From assembly GCF_018860155.1 (NCBI RefSeq), contig NZ_JAHKNI010000025.1, positions 1-64,000 of the forward strand: 64,000 bases of DNA, written 5' to 3'. Below, one piece after another: positions 37,184 to 46,001 of this stretch. The notes beneath the pieces were generated by a model. The model ran no database searches. It was given only the letters and a program-made list of their open reading frames with translations, and had not been told where the DNA came from. Origin of the DNA: Nocardia albiluteola (lineage in GTDB: Bacteria > Actinomycetota > Actinomycetes > Mycobacteriales > Mycobacteriaceae). The translations under genes and the position numbers were made by a program. The first letter of the stretch is position 1, and each line of letters starts with the position of its first letter.

Positions 37184-37732
37184 AGGACCTCCTCGTGGAA
37201 CTCGCACGCCGACGTGCAGGTGCGAGACCGAATCAGGCTGGTGCGTCAGCGAACCGGTGAAACTGCCGTGGCCGACGAGCACCGCGCGGGTGGATTCTGA
37301 ATGATCAGAGCAGCCACTGTAACTACGATCACGCGACTACTTTTCTCATTAGGTTCCAAGCTTTTAGCATTGCGTTTCAGGTTCGTCGACCAGTAATCCA
37401 CACCGACAACGGGGCTGGAAAATGCTGCGGCTGTTCACCGAACATGTCCTCCCCGCAATCAGCCCCAAGCGACTCTCCTACCCGCCGCCGTGGAGGACGG
37501 GACCGAAGAGCTGTTCACCGATCGGCTTGCTGACGGCAGCCTGACAGTCGGCCCAGCCCTGTTCCTGTGCAGCGCGGCCGGAAGCGGTTGGTGCAGTTCG
37601 GAGTCGATAGCAGCGCGATCCATTGGTTCGCGGCATCCGGTGTGCCGTAGGGCACCAGCCCGAATGCGATCGCGGACACGTCGATCAGAGCACGCTGCAA
37701 GCGCGGCTTGCGCGAAAGCTGGTCGGGTGACT
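37184..37732. other. intergenic region with no intact gene
   Basis: About 550 bases between the monooxygenase start and a PucR relic. An AT-richer promoter-like patch lies at 37310-37390. A short frame around 37420-37490 (LRLFTEHVLPAISPK) looks like a fragment of a protein, but it is too short to assign. Confidence 0.35.
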
Positions 37733-37825
37733 CGAAATTCGGCGGCAGACGGAAAACGAATAGCCGAAAAGTTCGGTGGCCCGGGCGACCCGCTGCAGGA
37801 CGGTGTTGCGGCGGGCGTGCAGCCG
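37733..37825 (-). pseudogene. C-terminal scrap of a PucR-family regulator
   Basis: Thirty codons on the minus strand read RLHARRNTVLQRVARATELFGY, the helix-turn-helix of PucR regulators. It is almost identical to the C-terminus of the broken PucR gene at 50-51 kb. Nothing else of the gene remains here. It lies just beyond the stop of the A1 cupin gene. Confidence 0.6.
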
Positions 37826-37848
37826 CCCGCCTGTTCCTCGATCGCTTG

Positions 37849-38379
37849 TCAGGCCTGAACCCAGCCGAGCGAGGCGAGGTCCAGTTGTGAGGCGACGGAA
37901 CCACATTCGTCGCAGGTGCGTACGGTGACGTCGGCGTTGTAGTTTGCGCAGGCTCGCTGGTAGTAGGCCAACGCCGAAACGTCGTTGTCGTGGTCCCATT
38001 CGTAGCGCCGCAACTCGCTGCCGCAGTTCGCGCAGTACCATGACGCGCCCTGGCGACCGGCCTGCAGGGCCTGGTAGCGGATCGTTACACCCTCCTCGAC
38101 GGGCACGATCCGGTGTGGTGTGCCCGCGGGAATGTAGACATGGTCGCCGACGCCCATCCGGAACCGGTTGACCGAGCTGTCGTGCAGATGCACGTCGACG
38201 GCCCCGGAGAGCTGGCTGAGCACCACGTCTTTCTGGCAGATCAGGTGGAACGGCTGAGCGACCCGATTGCGCGAAAGGTAGATCTGCGGATCGGTGTCGG
38301 CGGGCAGTACAGCAGCGTCGGCATAGTCCCCGAGCTCGCTCGCGGCTTGGAACGCGTGCAGCATGCGACGACGGTTCAC
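37849..38379 (-). CDS. cupin plus zinc-ribbon protein A1 (3-hydroxyanthranilate dioxygenase-like)
   Basis: A 176-residue protein with the layout of bacterial 3-hydroxyanthranilate 3,4-dioxygenase: a small cupin barrel (GDHVYIPAGTPHRI, His89) followed by a zinc ribbon with WYCANCG (Cys116/Cys119) and CDECG (Cys156/Cys159). His66 in HDSSVN and Asp51 are shared with its paralogue at 56180-56755, but the usual iron-binding H-x5-E is not conserved, so the protein may be a non-catalytic partner. It is divergent from the B1 gene, with a shared 96-bp promoter region. Family resemblance is seen; activity is inferred. Confidence 0.75.
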   Translation of the reverse strand: MNRRRMLHAFQAASELGDYADAAVLPADTDPQIYLSRNRVAQPFHLICQKDVVLSQLSGAVDVHLHDSSVNRFRMGVGDHVYIPAGTPHRIVPVEEGVTIRYQALQAGRQGASWYCANCGSELRRYEWDHDNDVSALAYYQRACANYNADVTVRTCDECGSVASQLDLASLGWVQA

Positions 38380-38420
38380 TCTTGTCCTCCTCCGACCGAA
38401 AACCTAAAGTATCACCATAA

Positions 38421-38432
38421 GGAACAGTGTTT
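38421..38432. promoter_or_regulatory. GGAACA-type site in the A1/B1 divergent promoter
   Basis: GGAACA, G, TGTTT resembles the perfect palindrome GGAACACTGTTCC at 58976-58988. It lies 43 bases before the B1 start and 41 before A1. Candidate IclR-type operator; spotted by eye. Confidence 0.4.
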
Positions 38433-38475
38433 ACGATTGTGACACCACCGGCAGGCGCCGACAAGAGGAGGACGT

Positions 38476-39240
38476 ATGGACCAGGCTGTCGTCGATCAGG
38501 TCCAGCTGGCGGACACCAAGCAGATCCAGCCGCCCGATCCCGATCGCGAGCCCCTCAAAGCGAACGTGTTCGAGCGAATGGCCAAAGGCGCCGCCCAGCT
38601 CATGCCGCTGTTTCCCTACGATCACCCGGGAGCGATCGTGCCCTGCGGCAGCGTTCTGATCGGCGGTCCCGAGGAATCGTATGGTCAGTTCTTCCACTGG
38701 AACACGGTCTCCGAGGTCGTCGTCTGCTACGGTTCGCACAATTCAGCGCTCGCGCCGGCGCAGATCATTGCTACGCGGAATCTGCACGGCGTCAATTCGC
38801 GACTGTCGGACGAACGCGACCCGGACGCTTTCGCCGTCATCATGGTCACCCAGCATCAAGCCGAGGACGGTGCGCAGGCGGAGGCGATGATCGCGCGCTG
38901 CTCGAACTGCCATGCCGAAATCCTGCGCCACGACTACGACTCCACGCCGCCGAAGCCCGAGGACAGTCGGCAGATCGGAGTTCGCCAGTTTCCGACCACT
39001 GTCGGCTCCGCGCGGTTCGCCGAGCTGCGCAACACCGATGAAATTCGGGCCTGCTCGGAGTGCGGGTACCGCAACGAGCCCTTCCCCACCGCCGGATGGG
39101 GTTGGAGTCGACAAGTCAAGCAGACCACCGCCGCCAATGCCGCGGAACATGCATTGCGCCGGGCGGCGAGCGCTGCTGCCGCCCCAACCGATCATCCAAT
39201 CGTCAACGCTGGCGCACCTGCTCCTGAGCCCTCGTTATAA
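38476..39240 (+). CDS. two-CxxC cupin-like protein B1
   Basis: A 254-residue protein from ATG 38476, with GAGGAGG five bases upstream. Its core (SYGQFFHWNTVSEVVVCYGS, then ATRNLHGVNS) carries His74-x5-Glu80 and a later His104, the spacing of the iron ligands in 3-hydroxyanthranilate dioxygenase. A zinc ribbon follows with CSNC (142-145) and CSEC (193-196). The paralogue at 56755-57495 keeps all of these residues. I know of no described family; it may be the active subunit of a complex with A1. It is divergent from A1 and ends at a strong hairpin. Confidence 0.75.
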   Translation: MDQAVVDQVQLADTKQIQPPDPDREPLKANVFERMAKGAAQLMPLFPYDHPGAIVPCGSVLIGGPEESYGQFFHWNTVSEVVVCYGSHNSALAPAQIIATRNLHGVNSRLSDERDPDAFAVIMVTQHQAEDGAQAEAMIARCSNCHAEILRHDYDSTPPKPEDSRQIGVRQFPTTVGSARFAELRNTDEIRACSECGYRNEPFPTAGWGWSRQVKQTTAANAAEHALRRAASAAAAPTDHPIVNAGAPAPEPSL

Positions 39241-39266
39241 CGCGATATCGCGGACCGCATCAACCA

Positions 39267-39301
39267 CAACTCCGAGCAGTTCGGCGAACTGCTCGGAGTT
39301 G
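39267..39301. terminator. strong hairpin between B1 and the transporter gene
   Basis: CAACTCCGAGCAGTT and AACTGCTCGGAGTTG form a perfect 15-bp stem with a five-base loop. It lies between two convergent genes and has no long U-run, as is common in high-GC actinobacteria. It probably serves both directions. Confidence 0.75.
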
Positions 39302-39406
39302 CGGGGTCCCACCGGCCCGCAGGACCTCGGCGACATAATCAATCTGTATTAACAACCGAATTCGATGCGGACTGCTTTGCGCCGCACCGGGCTGCGGCAA
39401 TCCCTG

Positions 39407-40798
39407 TCATCGCGGACGAGCTGTGCAGTTCCGTTCAGAGCTGGTTAGCTGCAGCCCCACCACGGGGGACGAGGCCGGACCGACCCGCCGATCGGCGCCA
39501 TCTAGGACAGGCCGCAGTGCCAGGCCGGTCGCCGCAGCGACCATGACCGGCAGGGCGGTCAGGAAGTAGATGCTTTGCGGCGAGAACACCGCCAGCAGGT
39601 ATCCGACCAGGATCGGGGCCACGATCGAGCCCAGCCGCCCGACACCGAGCACCCATCCGGTCCCGGCTGAACGGGACCGCACCGGATACGCCATCGGCGT
39701 TGCCACGGCAACCGCTGTCACTGCGCAGTTGACTGCCATCCCCACCGCCGCGGTTAACACAATCGCGACGGTGGGGACGGTGAACAGCGCGGCGAACCCA
39801 GCGATGATCACCGCAGCCGCCACCGCCGTGGTCCACAGCACGCCAGAGAGCCGGTACCGCAGCGTGGCGGCACCGAGCAACACCGATCCGATCACGCCGC
39901 CGAGGCTGAGCAGCAAACCGGCCGCCGTGGCCTGCCCGGTGCTGCCGCTGCTGACCTTGACCAGCTGCGGAGTCCAGGTGTTGAGGAAATACCAGGCCGC
40001 CATCAGCATCGCCTGTGTCACCGATAGCAGGACTGTAGTGCGCCACGCGCCGGCGGCGAACAGCCCGGCCGGCGGCGGATCCAGTGGCGCGGCAGCGAGT
40101 GCACCGTGAGCGCCGGTACGGTCGGCCTCGATGCCGAGTCTGGTGGCGATGGCGACGATTCGGGCGCGAGCGGTTTTCGTGCCGACCGAATACAGGTAGT
40201 CGACCGACTCCGGCACCCAGATCACGATGGCCGACAAGGCCAAGCCGGTCAATGCCACACCGACGACGAAGATCGCCCGCCAGCTACCGCCGCAGAGCGT
40301 GACAACCGATGCACCGATCGCACCACCGACGAGTGCTCCCAACGGCATTCCGGTCAGGTAGATGCCGGTCACCAGGCCGCGGCGCTGGTCGCTGGAGTAC
40401 TCCTGCACGATAACCACCAGGCTCGGCACGAGGCCGCCGATGCCGAAGCCGGTGATCGCACGCGCAGCGATCAGTACCTGCACGTCGCCGGCCGCCGCCG
40501 ACCCGACCACCCCCACCAGAGTGACGGTCAGCGCGCAGATGACCAGTCTGCGACGACCCACCCGGTCGGCGATCGGCGCCAGCAGAAAGGATCCGGTCGC
40601 CATACCGGCCAAGCCGCAGCTGAGCAGAAATCCCCTGGCTCGGTCGGAATCGACGAAGCCGTGCGGGAGGCGCGGCAAAACGAACCCCATGGCGAACACA
40701 TCGAAGCCATCGACCGCGACCGCGAACAGGCAGATCGCCACGACGGCCCACTGGTATCGCGTCATCGGCGATGTACGCAGCAGTTGCCGGATGTCCAC
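39407..40798 (-). CDS. MFS transporter, aromatic acid:H+ symporter (AAHS) family
   Basis: About 463 residues from GTG 40796-40798 (GAGAGGG seven bases upstream; a GTG-type start at 40840 would add 14). Twelve hydrophobic segments are visible. The AAHS signature DGFD is in helix 1 (AVAVDGFDVFAMGFVLP), and the helix 2-3 loop reads LAPIADRVGRRRL. PcaK/BenK-type members take up protocatechuate, benzoate or similar acids. It lies 31 bases after the ABM-like gene and is likely co-transcribed with it. It is the best clue that the island's substrate is an aromatic acid or is turned into one. Confidence 0.9.
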   Translation of the reverse strand: MDIRQLLRTSPMTRYQWAVVAICLFAVAVDGFDVFAMGFVLPRLPHGFVDSDRARGFLLSCGLAGMATGSFLLAPIADRVGRRRLVICALTVTLVGVVGSAAAGDVQVLIAARAITGFGIGGLVPSLVVIVQEYSSDQRRGLVTGIYLTGMPLGALVGGAIGASVVTLCGGSWRAIFVVGVALTGLALSAIVIWVPESVDYLYSVGTKTARARIVAIATRLGIEADRTGAHGALAAAPLDPPPAGLFAAGAWRTTVLLSVTQAMLMAAWYFLNTWTPQLVKVSSGSTGQATAAGLLLSLGGVIGSVLLGAATLRYRLSGVLWTTAVAAAVIIAGFAALFTVPTVAIVLTAAVGMAVNCAVTAVAVATPMAYPVRSRSAGTGWVLGVGRLGSIVAPILVGYLLAVFSPQSIYFLTALPVMVAAATGLALRPVLDGADRRVGPASSPVVGLQLTSSERNCTARPR

Positions 40799-40829
40799 TA
40801 CCGGCCCTCTCCACGTGATCACCGGGCGG

Positions 40830-41198
40830 TCAGGCGACACAGATTCCGGGGACGGCGATCTTCTTGTACAGGTGCGGCGCCGCGGTGCAGGATTCGGGGT
40901 ATTTGGCGATCATCTCCTGGAACTCCGGGGTCTGGAACGCCCGTGCGATGTTCTGCACGCTCTCCCAAACCGCCACATTGATGTAGCTGCCGCTGCCGTC
41001 TATACCCTTGTGCAGCTGCGCCGAAATACAGCCATGACTCATCATGAAGGTACCGTCGTCCTTCCACAGCCGCAGGAACTCCTCCTCGTCGTCCGGCTCG
41101 ACGTGGAATACGTTGACGAGGACTATAGGACCCTCCTCCTGTGAGGCGAGCTGTTGGAAGAACGTAGTGCTCTTATCCAATTCAAGTAGTTTCACCAT
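40830..41198 (-). CDS. antibiotic-biosynthesis-monooxygenase-like (ABM) domain protein
   Basis: A 122-residue protein with a ferredoxin-like alpha/beta fold typical of ABM/Dabb proteins: VLVNVFHVEPDDEEEFLRLW, then SAQLHKGIDGSGSYINVAVWES, then FQTPEFQEMIAKYP. Members act as small cofactor-free monooxygenases, isomerases or accessory proteins. It starts a likely two-gene unit with the AAHS transporter, about 130 bases after the ferredoxin gene. AAGGAAAATTCC precedes the ATG. Confidence 0.8.
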   Translation of the reverse strand: MVKLLELDKSTTFFQQLASQEEGPIVLVNVFHVEPDDEEEFLRLWKDDGTFMMSHGCISAQLHKGIDGSGSYINVAVWESVQNIARAFQTPEFQEMIAKYPESCTAAPHLYKKIAVPGICVA

Positions 41199-41327
41199 GG
41201 AATTTTCCTTTTCTGATCGAAATTATTAGATTCCGGTTGGTTGTCACAGCGACTCGAGAGTTTGCAGCCGCAGACTTCGCAGTGACGGATGTGCGACAGA
41301 ATCACAGTCGTCGGTACCGCCGAAGCC

Positions 41328-41522
41328 CTACTCCGACAACAGCTTCAAGGCCGCAACCGGGCAACTGAGCACAGCGGAATTCACTGCAGCCTTGTCCGAC
41401 TCCGACACCCTTTCCTCGAGGACCGTCAGATCACCCTCCTCATCTACTGAAAAGAATGAGGGGGCAGCAGCCTCGCACATGGCGTGACCTTCACAGCGGT
41501 TTCGATCGAGTTCGATCTTCAT
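41328..41522 (-). CDS. 3Fe-4S ferredoxin of a P450 system
   Basis: A 64-residue ferredoxin with C-x5-C (CEGHAMC, Cys10/Cys16) and a final CP (Cys54), the pattern of 3Fe-4S ferredoxins that feed bacterial P450s. ATG 41520-41522 shares its A with the P450 stop (TGATG), and GGAGAGGAG precedes it. It would carry electrons from the reductase at 43967-45142 to one or both P450s. Confidence 0.92.
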   Translation of the reverse strand: MKIELDRNRCEGHAMCEAAAPSFFSVDEEGDLTVLEERVSESDKAAVNSAVLSCPVAALKLLSE

Positions 41523-42724
41523 CAAATCTCCTCTCCATTGATCCAGACGGGGACCGCATTAATCCGCCTGGTCAGAATTCCTCCGCACTTCTCCCACGTA
41601 GCATCCGGCGTCAGCCGCATCGCAGGATAGGCATCCATGAGTGCGCCGATCGCCAATCGGGCCTCGATCCGCGCCAGCGGCGCCCCGATACATGCGTGGA
41701 TTCCTCTTCCGAACGCAAGGTGCGCGGCGGAATCCGGTCGATCGATTCGGTAGCTTCGCGAATCGTCACCCCACCGCTTCTCGTCGTGATTGGCCGATTG
41801 GATGTTCAGATAGAGCTTCTTGCCCGCAGGAATCGGACATTCGGCGAGGGTGACATCCTCGATCACCGACCGGACCATGAATTGCGCAGGCGAGTCCAGG
41901 CGCAGTGACTCCTCGATCGCATTCGGCAACAACGACCGATCGGCCACCACCGCCGCCCACTCATCGCGATTCTCGAGCAGTCGATAGAGGCAGTTGGCAA
42001 TCAGCCCGCGAGTTGTGTCGGTCGCAGCCACAACGAGCTGGAAGAGATGACAGACGACATGGAGTGTCGGCAATTCCTCCTCGCCTGCTTCCTCGAAGCA
42101 GAGGTTGTCCAGCACATCCTCATGACGATCTTCGGGGTGGGACCGCCGCTGTTCGACCAGTTGCGCCAGGAACCCCATCAGCGAGGCGAACTCGGGCAAG
42201 CCGTCCGTCGGTTCCGGTACAACACTGACGATGACGTCGGCCCAGCCCTGGACTTCGCGCCACGCAGGCTTCGGGATCCCGATCAGCGCATAGAGAACCG
42301 CAGCGGGAATGAAGTGCGCATAGTCCGCGTACACATCGACGCGACCGGAGTCAGGAAGCGCCTCGACTGCGTTGCGGACGATACTTTCGACCTCGGGCGT
42401 GAGCTTCCGCAGACGCGCCGGCGCCAAGTTCTTCAGCAATCTGGTTCGCAGTATCCCGTGTTCCGGTTCATCCGCCTGGGTTATGAGGGTGATGGGAGTC
42501 TGCACGTCCTCGGCGCCCACCGTGAAGTTACCGCGGCTCGAAAAGTGTTCGGTGTCATCGAATACTGCTCGGACAAGATCGTCGGTGTTCGCGGTGTAGA
42601 GAATATCGCTGACCCTACCGACGGGGCATCCCCTTCTGGATGCCTGCATGAAGTCATCGGGATCAGGGATATGCGCGGGATTCAGCGGATTGAAAAATTC
42701 ATCCGAGTCCACGGGAGTTGCCAT
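41522..42724 (-). CDS. cytochrome P450 (first of two)
   Basis: A 400-residue soluble P450 from ATG 42722-42724 (AAAGGA upstream). The I-helix AATDTT is at 233-238, ExxR at Glu272/Arg275, and the heme loop FGRGIHACIG at 338-347 with Cys345. The oxygen-activating Thr pair is present. It is followed by an overlapping ferredoxin gene and preceded by a second P450. Hydroxylation or O-demethylation of a small ring compound would fit the context; the substrate is not known. Confidence 0.95.
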   Translation of the reverse strand: MATPVDSDEFFNPLNPAHIPDPDDFMQASRRGCPVGRVSDILYTANTDDLVRAVFDDTEHFSSRGNFTVGAEDVQTPITLITQADEPEHGILRTRLLKNLAPARLRKLTPEVESIVRNAVEALPDSGRVDVYADYAHFIPAAVLYALIGIPKPAWREVQGWADVIVSVVPEPTDGLPEFASLMGFLAQLVEQRRSHPEDRHEDVLDNLCFEEAGEEELPTLHVVCHLFQLVVAATDTTRGLIANCLYRLLENRDEWAAVVADRSLLPNAIEESLRLDSPAQFMVRSVIEDVTLAECPIPAGKKLYLNIQSANHDEKRWGDDSRSYRIDRPDSAAHLAFGRGIHACIGAPLARIEARLAIGALMDAYPAMRLTPDATWEKCGGILTRRINAVPVWINGEEI

Positions 42725-42785
42725 GTCGTTCCTTTCCATTCACCCGAGAAAACTCGGGATCGAGTACCTGGACCGCCGGGAGATG

Positions 42786-43970
42786 TCAGCTGGCGGTCAC
42801 AGTGACCGGCAACGACTCCAGGCCGCGCAGAACGTTGTTGAAGTGGCGGACCGGTGTCCCGGCCTCGATGCGTGCGACCTTGGCAAGCAGCGCGCGGAGG
42901 ATTGCCTCGCCTTCGAGAACCGCGAGAGCCTGACCGGCGCACCCGTGCAGGCCATAGCCGAAGGCGAGATGGTCGATATTGCTGCGCTGGACGTCGAAGC
43001 GGTCGGCATCCGACCACTTGCGCTCGTCTCGATTTCCGGAGCCGTAAAGCACAGCCAAGCGGGCGCCGGCAGGTACCGTGACGTCCTCGGCCACCCAATC
43101 GACGCGCGCGGTGCGCCCGAAGACCTGGACCGGCGATTCATAACGAAGGACCTCTCGAAAGGCCTGCGGAACGAGAGAAGGGCTGCTCCGCAGCACATTC
43201 CACTGATCCGGGTGCTCAGCCAGCAGCCAGACCAGGTGACCGAGTGCATGCACGGTGGTGTCCATCCCCGCGGTGACGTAGGTCATCACCAGCCACGGTG
43301 CGACCTCGGCCGGAATTCGGCCAGCATCGACAGCGTCGTACACGGCCCTTCCCATACTCCCTTCCGCCAGAACGTCCCGGTTGGCGCTGACCATCACGTA
43401 CTCGGCCAATTCCGCCAGCCTCGGGACCGCGGCGAGAGTCCGGTCGTTTTCCGGGCCGAAGCAATTGAAGTTCGCGTCGATCAACTCGAGCAGCGGTTCC
43501 CGCCCGGACTTCGGCAACCCGATCAAGTCACCGACGATCTCGACAGGGAAACGGCGCGCAAGATCGGCCACCGCGTCGAACGAGCCCCGAGTGAGCAGGC
43601 GATCGACAATTTCTTCGGCGCGCCGGTTGATTTCTGGTTCCAGATTCCGGACCCCTCCCGGCGCCAGGCGAGAAGACAGGACGCTCCGCAGCGCGTCATG
43701 CACCGGTGGATCCGCCCGGATGATTCCTTCACCGATGTAATCGTTGAACGGCTTGTTCAACGAGATGTCCACAGAGGAGAACGCTTCCCACTCACCGAGC
43801 ACGTGACGAACTTCTCGATAGCGGGCAACCGCGAATACATCGTGTCGATCCAGGTAAACCACCGGCCCCGCGTCACGAAGTGCGCGAAACTCGGAATACG
43901 GCGCGGCCATGACCTCTTCGGAGAAGAGATCGACATCAAAGTGTGGAATCGTATCTGTAGGCGCGTTCAC
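42786..43970 (-). CDS. cytochrome P450 (second)
   Basis: A 394-residue P450 with I-helix AGMDTT (234-239), ExxR at Glu273/Arg276, and heme loop FGYGLHGCAG (337-346, Cys344). It is clearly diverged from its neighbour, so the pair is not a recent duplication. Its ATG overlaps the reductase stop by four bases. Sharing one reductase and one ferredoxin between two P450s suggests successive steps on one substrate or two related substrates. Confidence 0.95.
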   Translation of the reverse strand: MNAPTDTIPHFDVDLFSEEVMAAPYSEFRALRDAGPVVYLDRHDVFAVARYREVRHVLGEWEAFSSVDISLNKPFNDYIGEGIIRADPPVHDALRSVLSSRLAPGGVRNLEPEINRRAEEIVDRLLTRGSFDAVADLARRFPVEIVGDLIGLPKSGREPLLELIDANFNCFGPENDRTLAAVPRLAELAEYVMVSANRDVLAEGSMGRAVYDAVDAGRIPAEVAPWLVMTYVTAGMDTTVHALGHLVWLLAEHPDQWNVLRSSPSLVPQAFREVLRYESPVQVFGRTARVDWVAEDVTVPAGARLAVLYGSGNRDERKWSDADRFDVQRSNIDHLAFGYGLHGCAGQALAVLEGEAILRALLAKVARIEAGTPVRHFNNVLRGLESLPVTVTAS

Positions 43971-45142
43971 TGTGCATCTCTTCGAGCGTCCGGATTCCGG
44001 GCCAGTCTGGTGAGTTTCGGCGCTGATATCGGAAAATTCACCGCGGCGGCGGTACCGAAGCCCACGTTTCCATCGGCCGGTGGCCAGGCCAGCAGGACCC
44101 GACGATCCTCGAACGATCCGTCGATCACCATGGGCTCACCGCACGGAGGCAGCTGCCCGGCAAGTCGGATGCGGAGCCCGAAGACCTCGGTCCAGAAGAA
44201 CGGAGCCGCAGCGCCGAGCCGGGCTTCAGGCTCGCGGCCGAGTAGTGTGGCAGCCGCGATCGTGGCCTGTGCGGACGCATTCCACCAGTGCGGACTGCGA
44301 GTGTGCCGGCCGCCGCCGCTCGAAGTGCTTGTGACATCGCCGGCCGCGACAATGCCGGGAGCAACCCGGCAATCGCTGTCGACAACTACGCCACCACTCA
44401 GGGCGATACCGCTGCCGCGTAGCCACTCGGTATTCGGGACGTCGCCGACCGCCGTGACGACCACATCTGCTTCGGCGAGCACGGACCCGTCCGCCGACTG
44501 CACCCGATCGACCCCGCGGTCGGTAGGTCCGAGTTCCACACCGCCGGTGGAGACGCGGATCTTCACCCCTTTCTCGGCCGCGGCGGTCAGAACCATATCC
44601 GACAGCCGGGGGCCGAGACGGCCGGCCAATGGAGTGATTTGATCGACCACCGTGACCGTCTTACCGAGGCTCGCGGCAGTCGAGGCGATCTCCAAACCCA
44701 GGAATCCGCCGCCCGCGACCGCTACATCGCGAGCGTCCTGGAAGCGTTCGCGGAGCGCGATAGCATCGTCGAACGTTCGCAAGGTGATCTCATCGGCGTG
44801 CTGCGACAACCGACGAGCTCGAGCGCCGGTCGCGATGACCAGGCCGTCATAGCGGATGCTGTCGCTGTCACTCAGCTCGACGCGCTTTCGCTCCATATCG
44901 AGACCGACCGCCGTTATGCCACTGACAAGGTTGAAATCGTCAGCGGTAGAAAGAAATACACTGTCATCGGGCTCGGCGCCGCTCAGGACACCCTTCGACA
45001 GGGGCGGTCGGGCGTAGGGCCGGTGCAGTTCGTCTCCGATCACGGTGATCTCGCCGTCGAACCCGAGCCGGCGCAGGGCTGCAGCCGTAGCACAACCTGC
45101 CTGGGATCCTCCGACCACCACCATGCGACGGAGTCCGCTCAC
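43967..45142 (-). CDS. FAD-dependent ferredoxin reductase
   Basis: A 391-residue reductase of the putidaredoxin/rhodocoxin reductase type. FAD motif GGSQAG is at 11-16, a second Rossmann motif (AGGGFLGLEIA) binds NAD(P)H, and the RPYARPPLSKGVL and GIVAAGDV segments are typical. It moves electrons from NAD(P)H to the 3Fe-4S ferredoxin and so drives both P450s. It is the first gene of the reductase-P450-P450-ferredoxin operon. Confidence 0.93.
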   Translation of the reverse strand: MSGLRRMVVVGGSQAGCATAAALRRLGFDGEITVIGDELHRPYARPPLSKGVLSGAEPDDSVFLSTADDFNLVSGITAVGLDMERKRVELSDSDSIRYDGLVIATGARARRLSQHADEITLRTFDDAIALRERFQDARDVAVAGGGFLGLEIASTAASLGKTVTVVDQITPLAGRLGPRLSDMVLTAAAEKGVKIRVSTGGVELGPTDRGVDRVQSADGSVLAEADVVVTAVGDVPNTEWLRGSGIALSGGVVVDSDCRVAPGIVAAGDVTSTSSGGGRHTRSPHWWNASAQATIAAATLLGREPEARLGAAAPFFWTEVFGLRIRLAGQLPPCGEPMVIDGSFEDRRVLLAWPPADGNVGFGTAAAVNFPISAPKLTRLARNPDARRDAQ

Positions 45143-45255
45143 GATGCCGCCGTCACAGAGAACCGGTGAAACTTGTTCTGCCCCATTATAACTCCTGCCA
45201 TCACTACTTTGATCAATCCGCCGACCCGCGGCGAGGCCGATATCTCACCCGATGG

Positions 45256-45819
45256 TCAATGTCTGGCTCGCCGGCCGACCGCGACGTTGTAGTCCTCGAC
45301 ATTGGTAATGGTCTTGCCGCCGTCACCGAACTCGAGCAGAACTCGCCACAGCAGCCGAATGCGATTGTCCGACCACAATCCCTCCACCGGCTCGATGCGG
45401 TAGAAAACCTGCTGCCCCTGGTCGGGCACCTTGATGTTGTCGTACATGGATGTGTCTGCAGCCCAGGGGAATTGCTCCAGGCTGAGTTCTACAACCCGCT
45501 GAATCTCCGCAGGATCGGTAACCAGAGTGGCGCGGCCTTGGATCTGCAGGTAGCGGGTTTCACGCCGGCCCGCGTAGCCGCTGGGCGGCAGATAGCTCAT
45601 GGTGTAGCTGACATCAGGATTCCGCTGCATTTGCACATGCTTGCGGGTGTAGCTGAAGGTGTGCGTGTAAACGACGAGTCCGTCGCTGGCGAAGTGCATA
45701 TACGACGCCGACGGGCGACCGTCAGCATCGATGGTGGCGAGAATCCCGATCTCTTCGGTCCGCAGCAGTTCGATGATCGCCTCTTGAACCTCTGCCACAG
45801 ACGGCTCGGGACTGGGCAT
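45256..45819 (-). CDS. pyridoxamine 5'-phosphate oxidase-like (F420/FMN) protein
   Basis: About 187 residues from the second of two adjacent ATGs (45817-45819), because GGAGG is five bases upstream; the frame is open to 45912. The split-barrel pattern is ILATIDADGRPSASYMHFASDGLVVYTHTFSYTRKHVQMQRNPDVSYTM... typical of PPOX-like proteins that bind FMN, F420 or heme. It lies between the tandem MarR gene and the P450 operon in the same direction. A reductase role in the same pathway is possible but unproven. Confidence 0.8.
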   Translation of the reverse strand: MPSPEPSVAEVQEAIIELLRTEEIGILATIDADGRPSASYMHFASDGLVVYTHTFSYTRKHVQMQRNPDVSYTMSYLPPSGYAGRRETRYLQIQGRATLVTDPAEIQRVVELSLEQFPWAADTSMYDNIKVPDQGQQVFYRIEPVEGLWSDNRIRLLWRVLLEFGDGGKTITNVEDYNVAVGRRARH

Positions 45820-46001
45820 CATTGCCTCCAATTGAGGTGCGATAGAAACGTTTTGGAGACGGAAGTGGGTGGCCGTCATACCGGGGTCGATGAATGCGAC
45901 CCTTGACGACAACTGTGGGCGTCATCACTTCACGGGTGCAATGCCGTTCCGCTGTGCAGAAATCGCGGGACATCTCGACAAAGAAGCGACTGCTGCGCAG
46001 G

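Noticed and set aside
37849..38379. Calling A1 (and A2) a true 3-hydroxyanthranilate 3,4-dioxygenase
   Set aside because: The H-x5-E iron ligands are not conserved between A1 and A2 and no other kynurenine-pathway genes are nearby; only the fold resemblance is claimed.
42648..44642. Long plus-strand open frame (664 codons) across the two P450 genes
   Set aside because: It covers the antisense of two P450s and the reductase, whose catalytic motifs are all intact on the minus strand.
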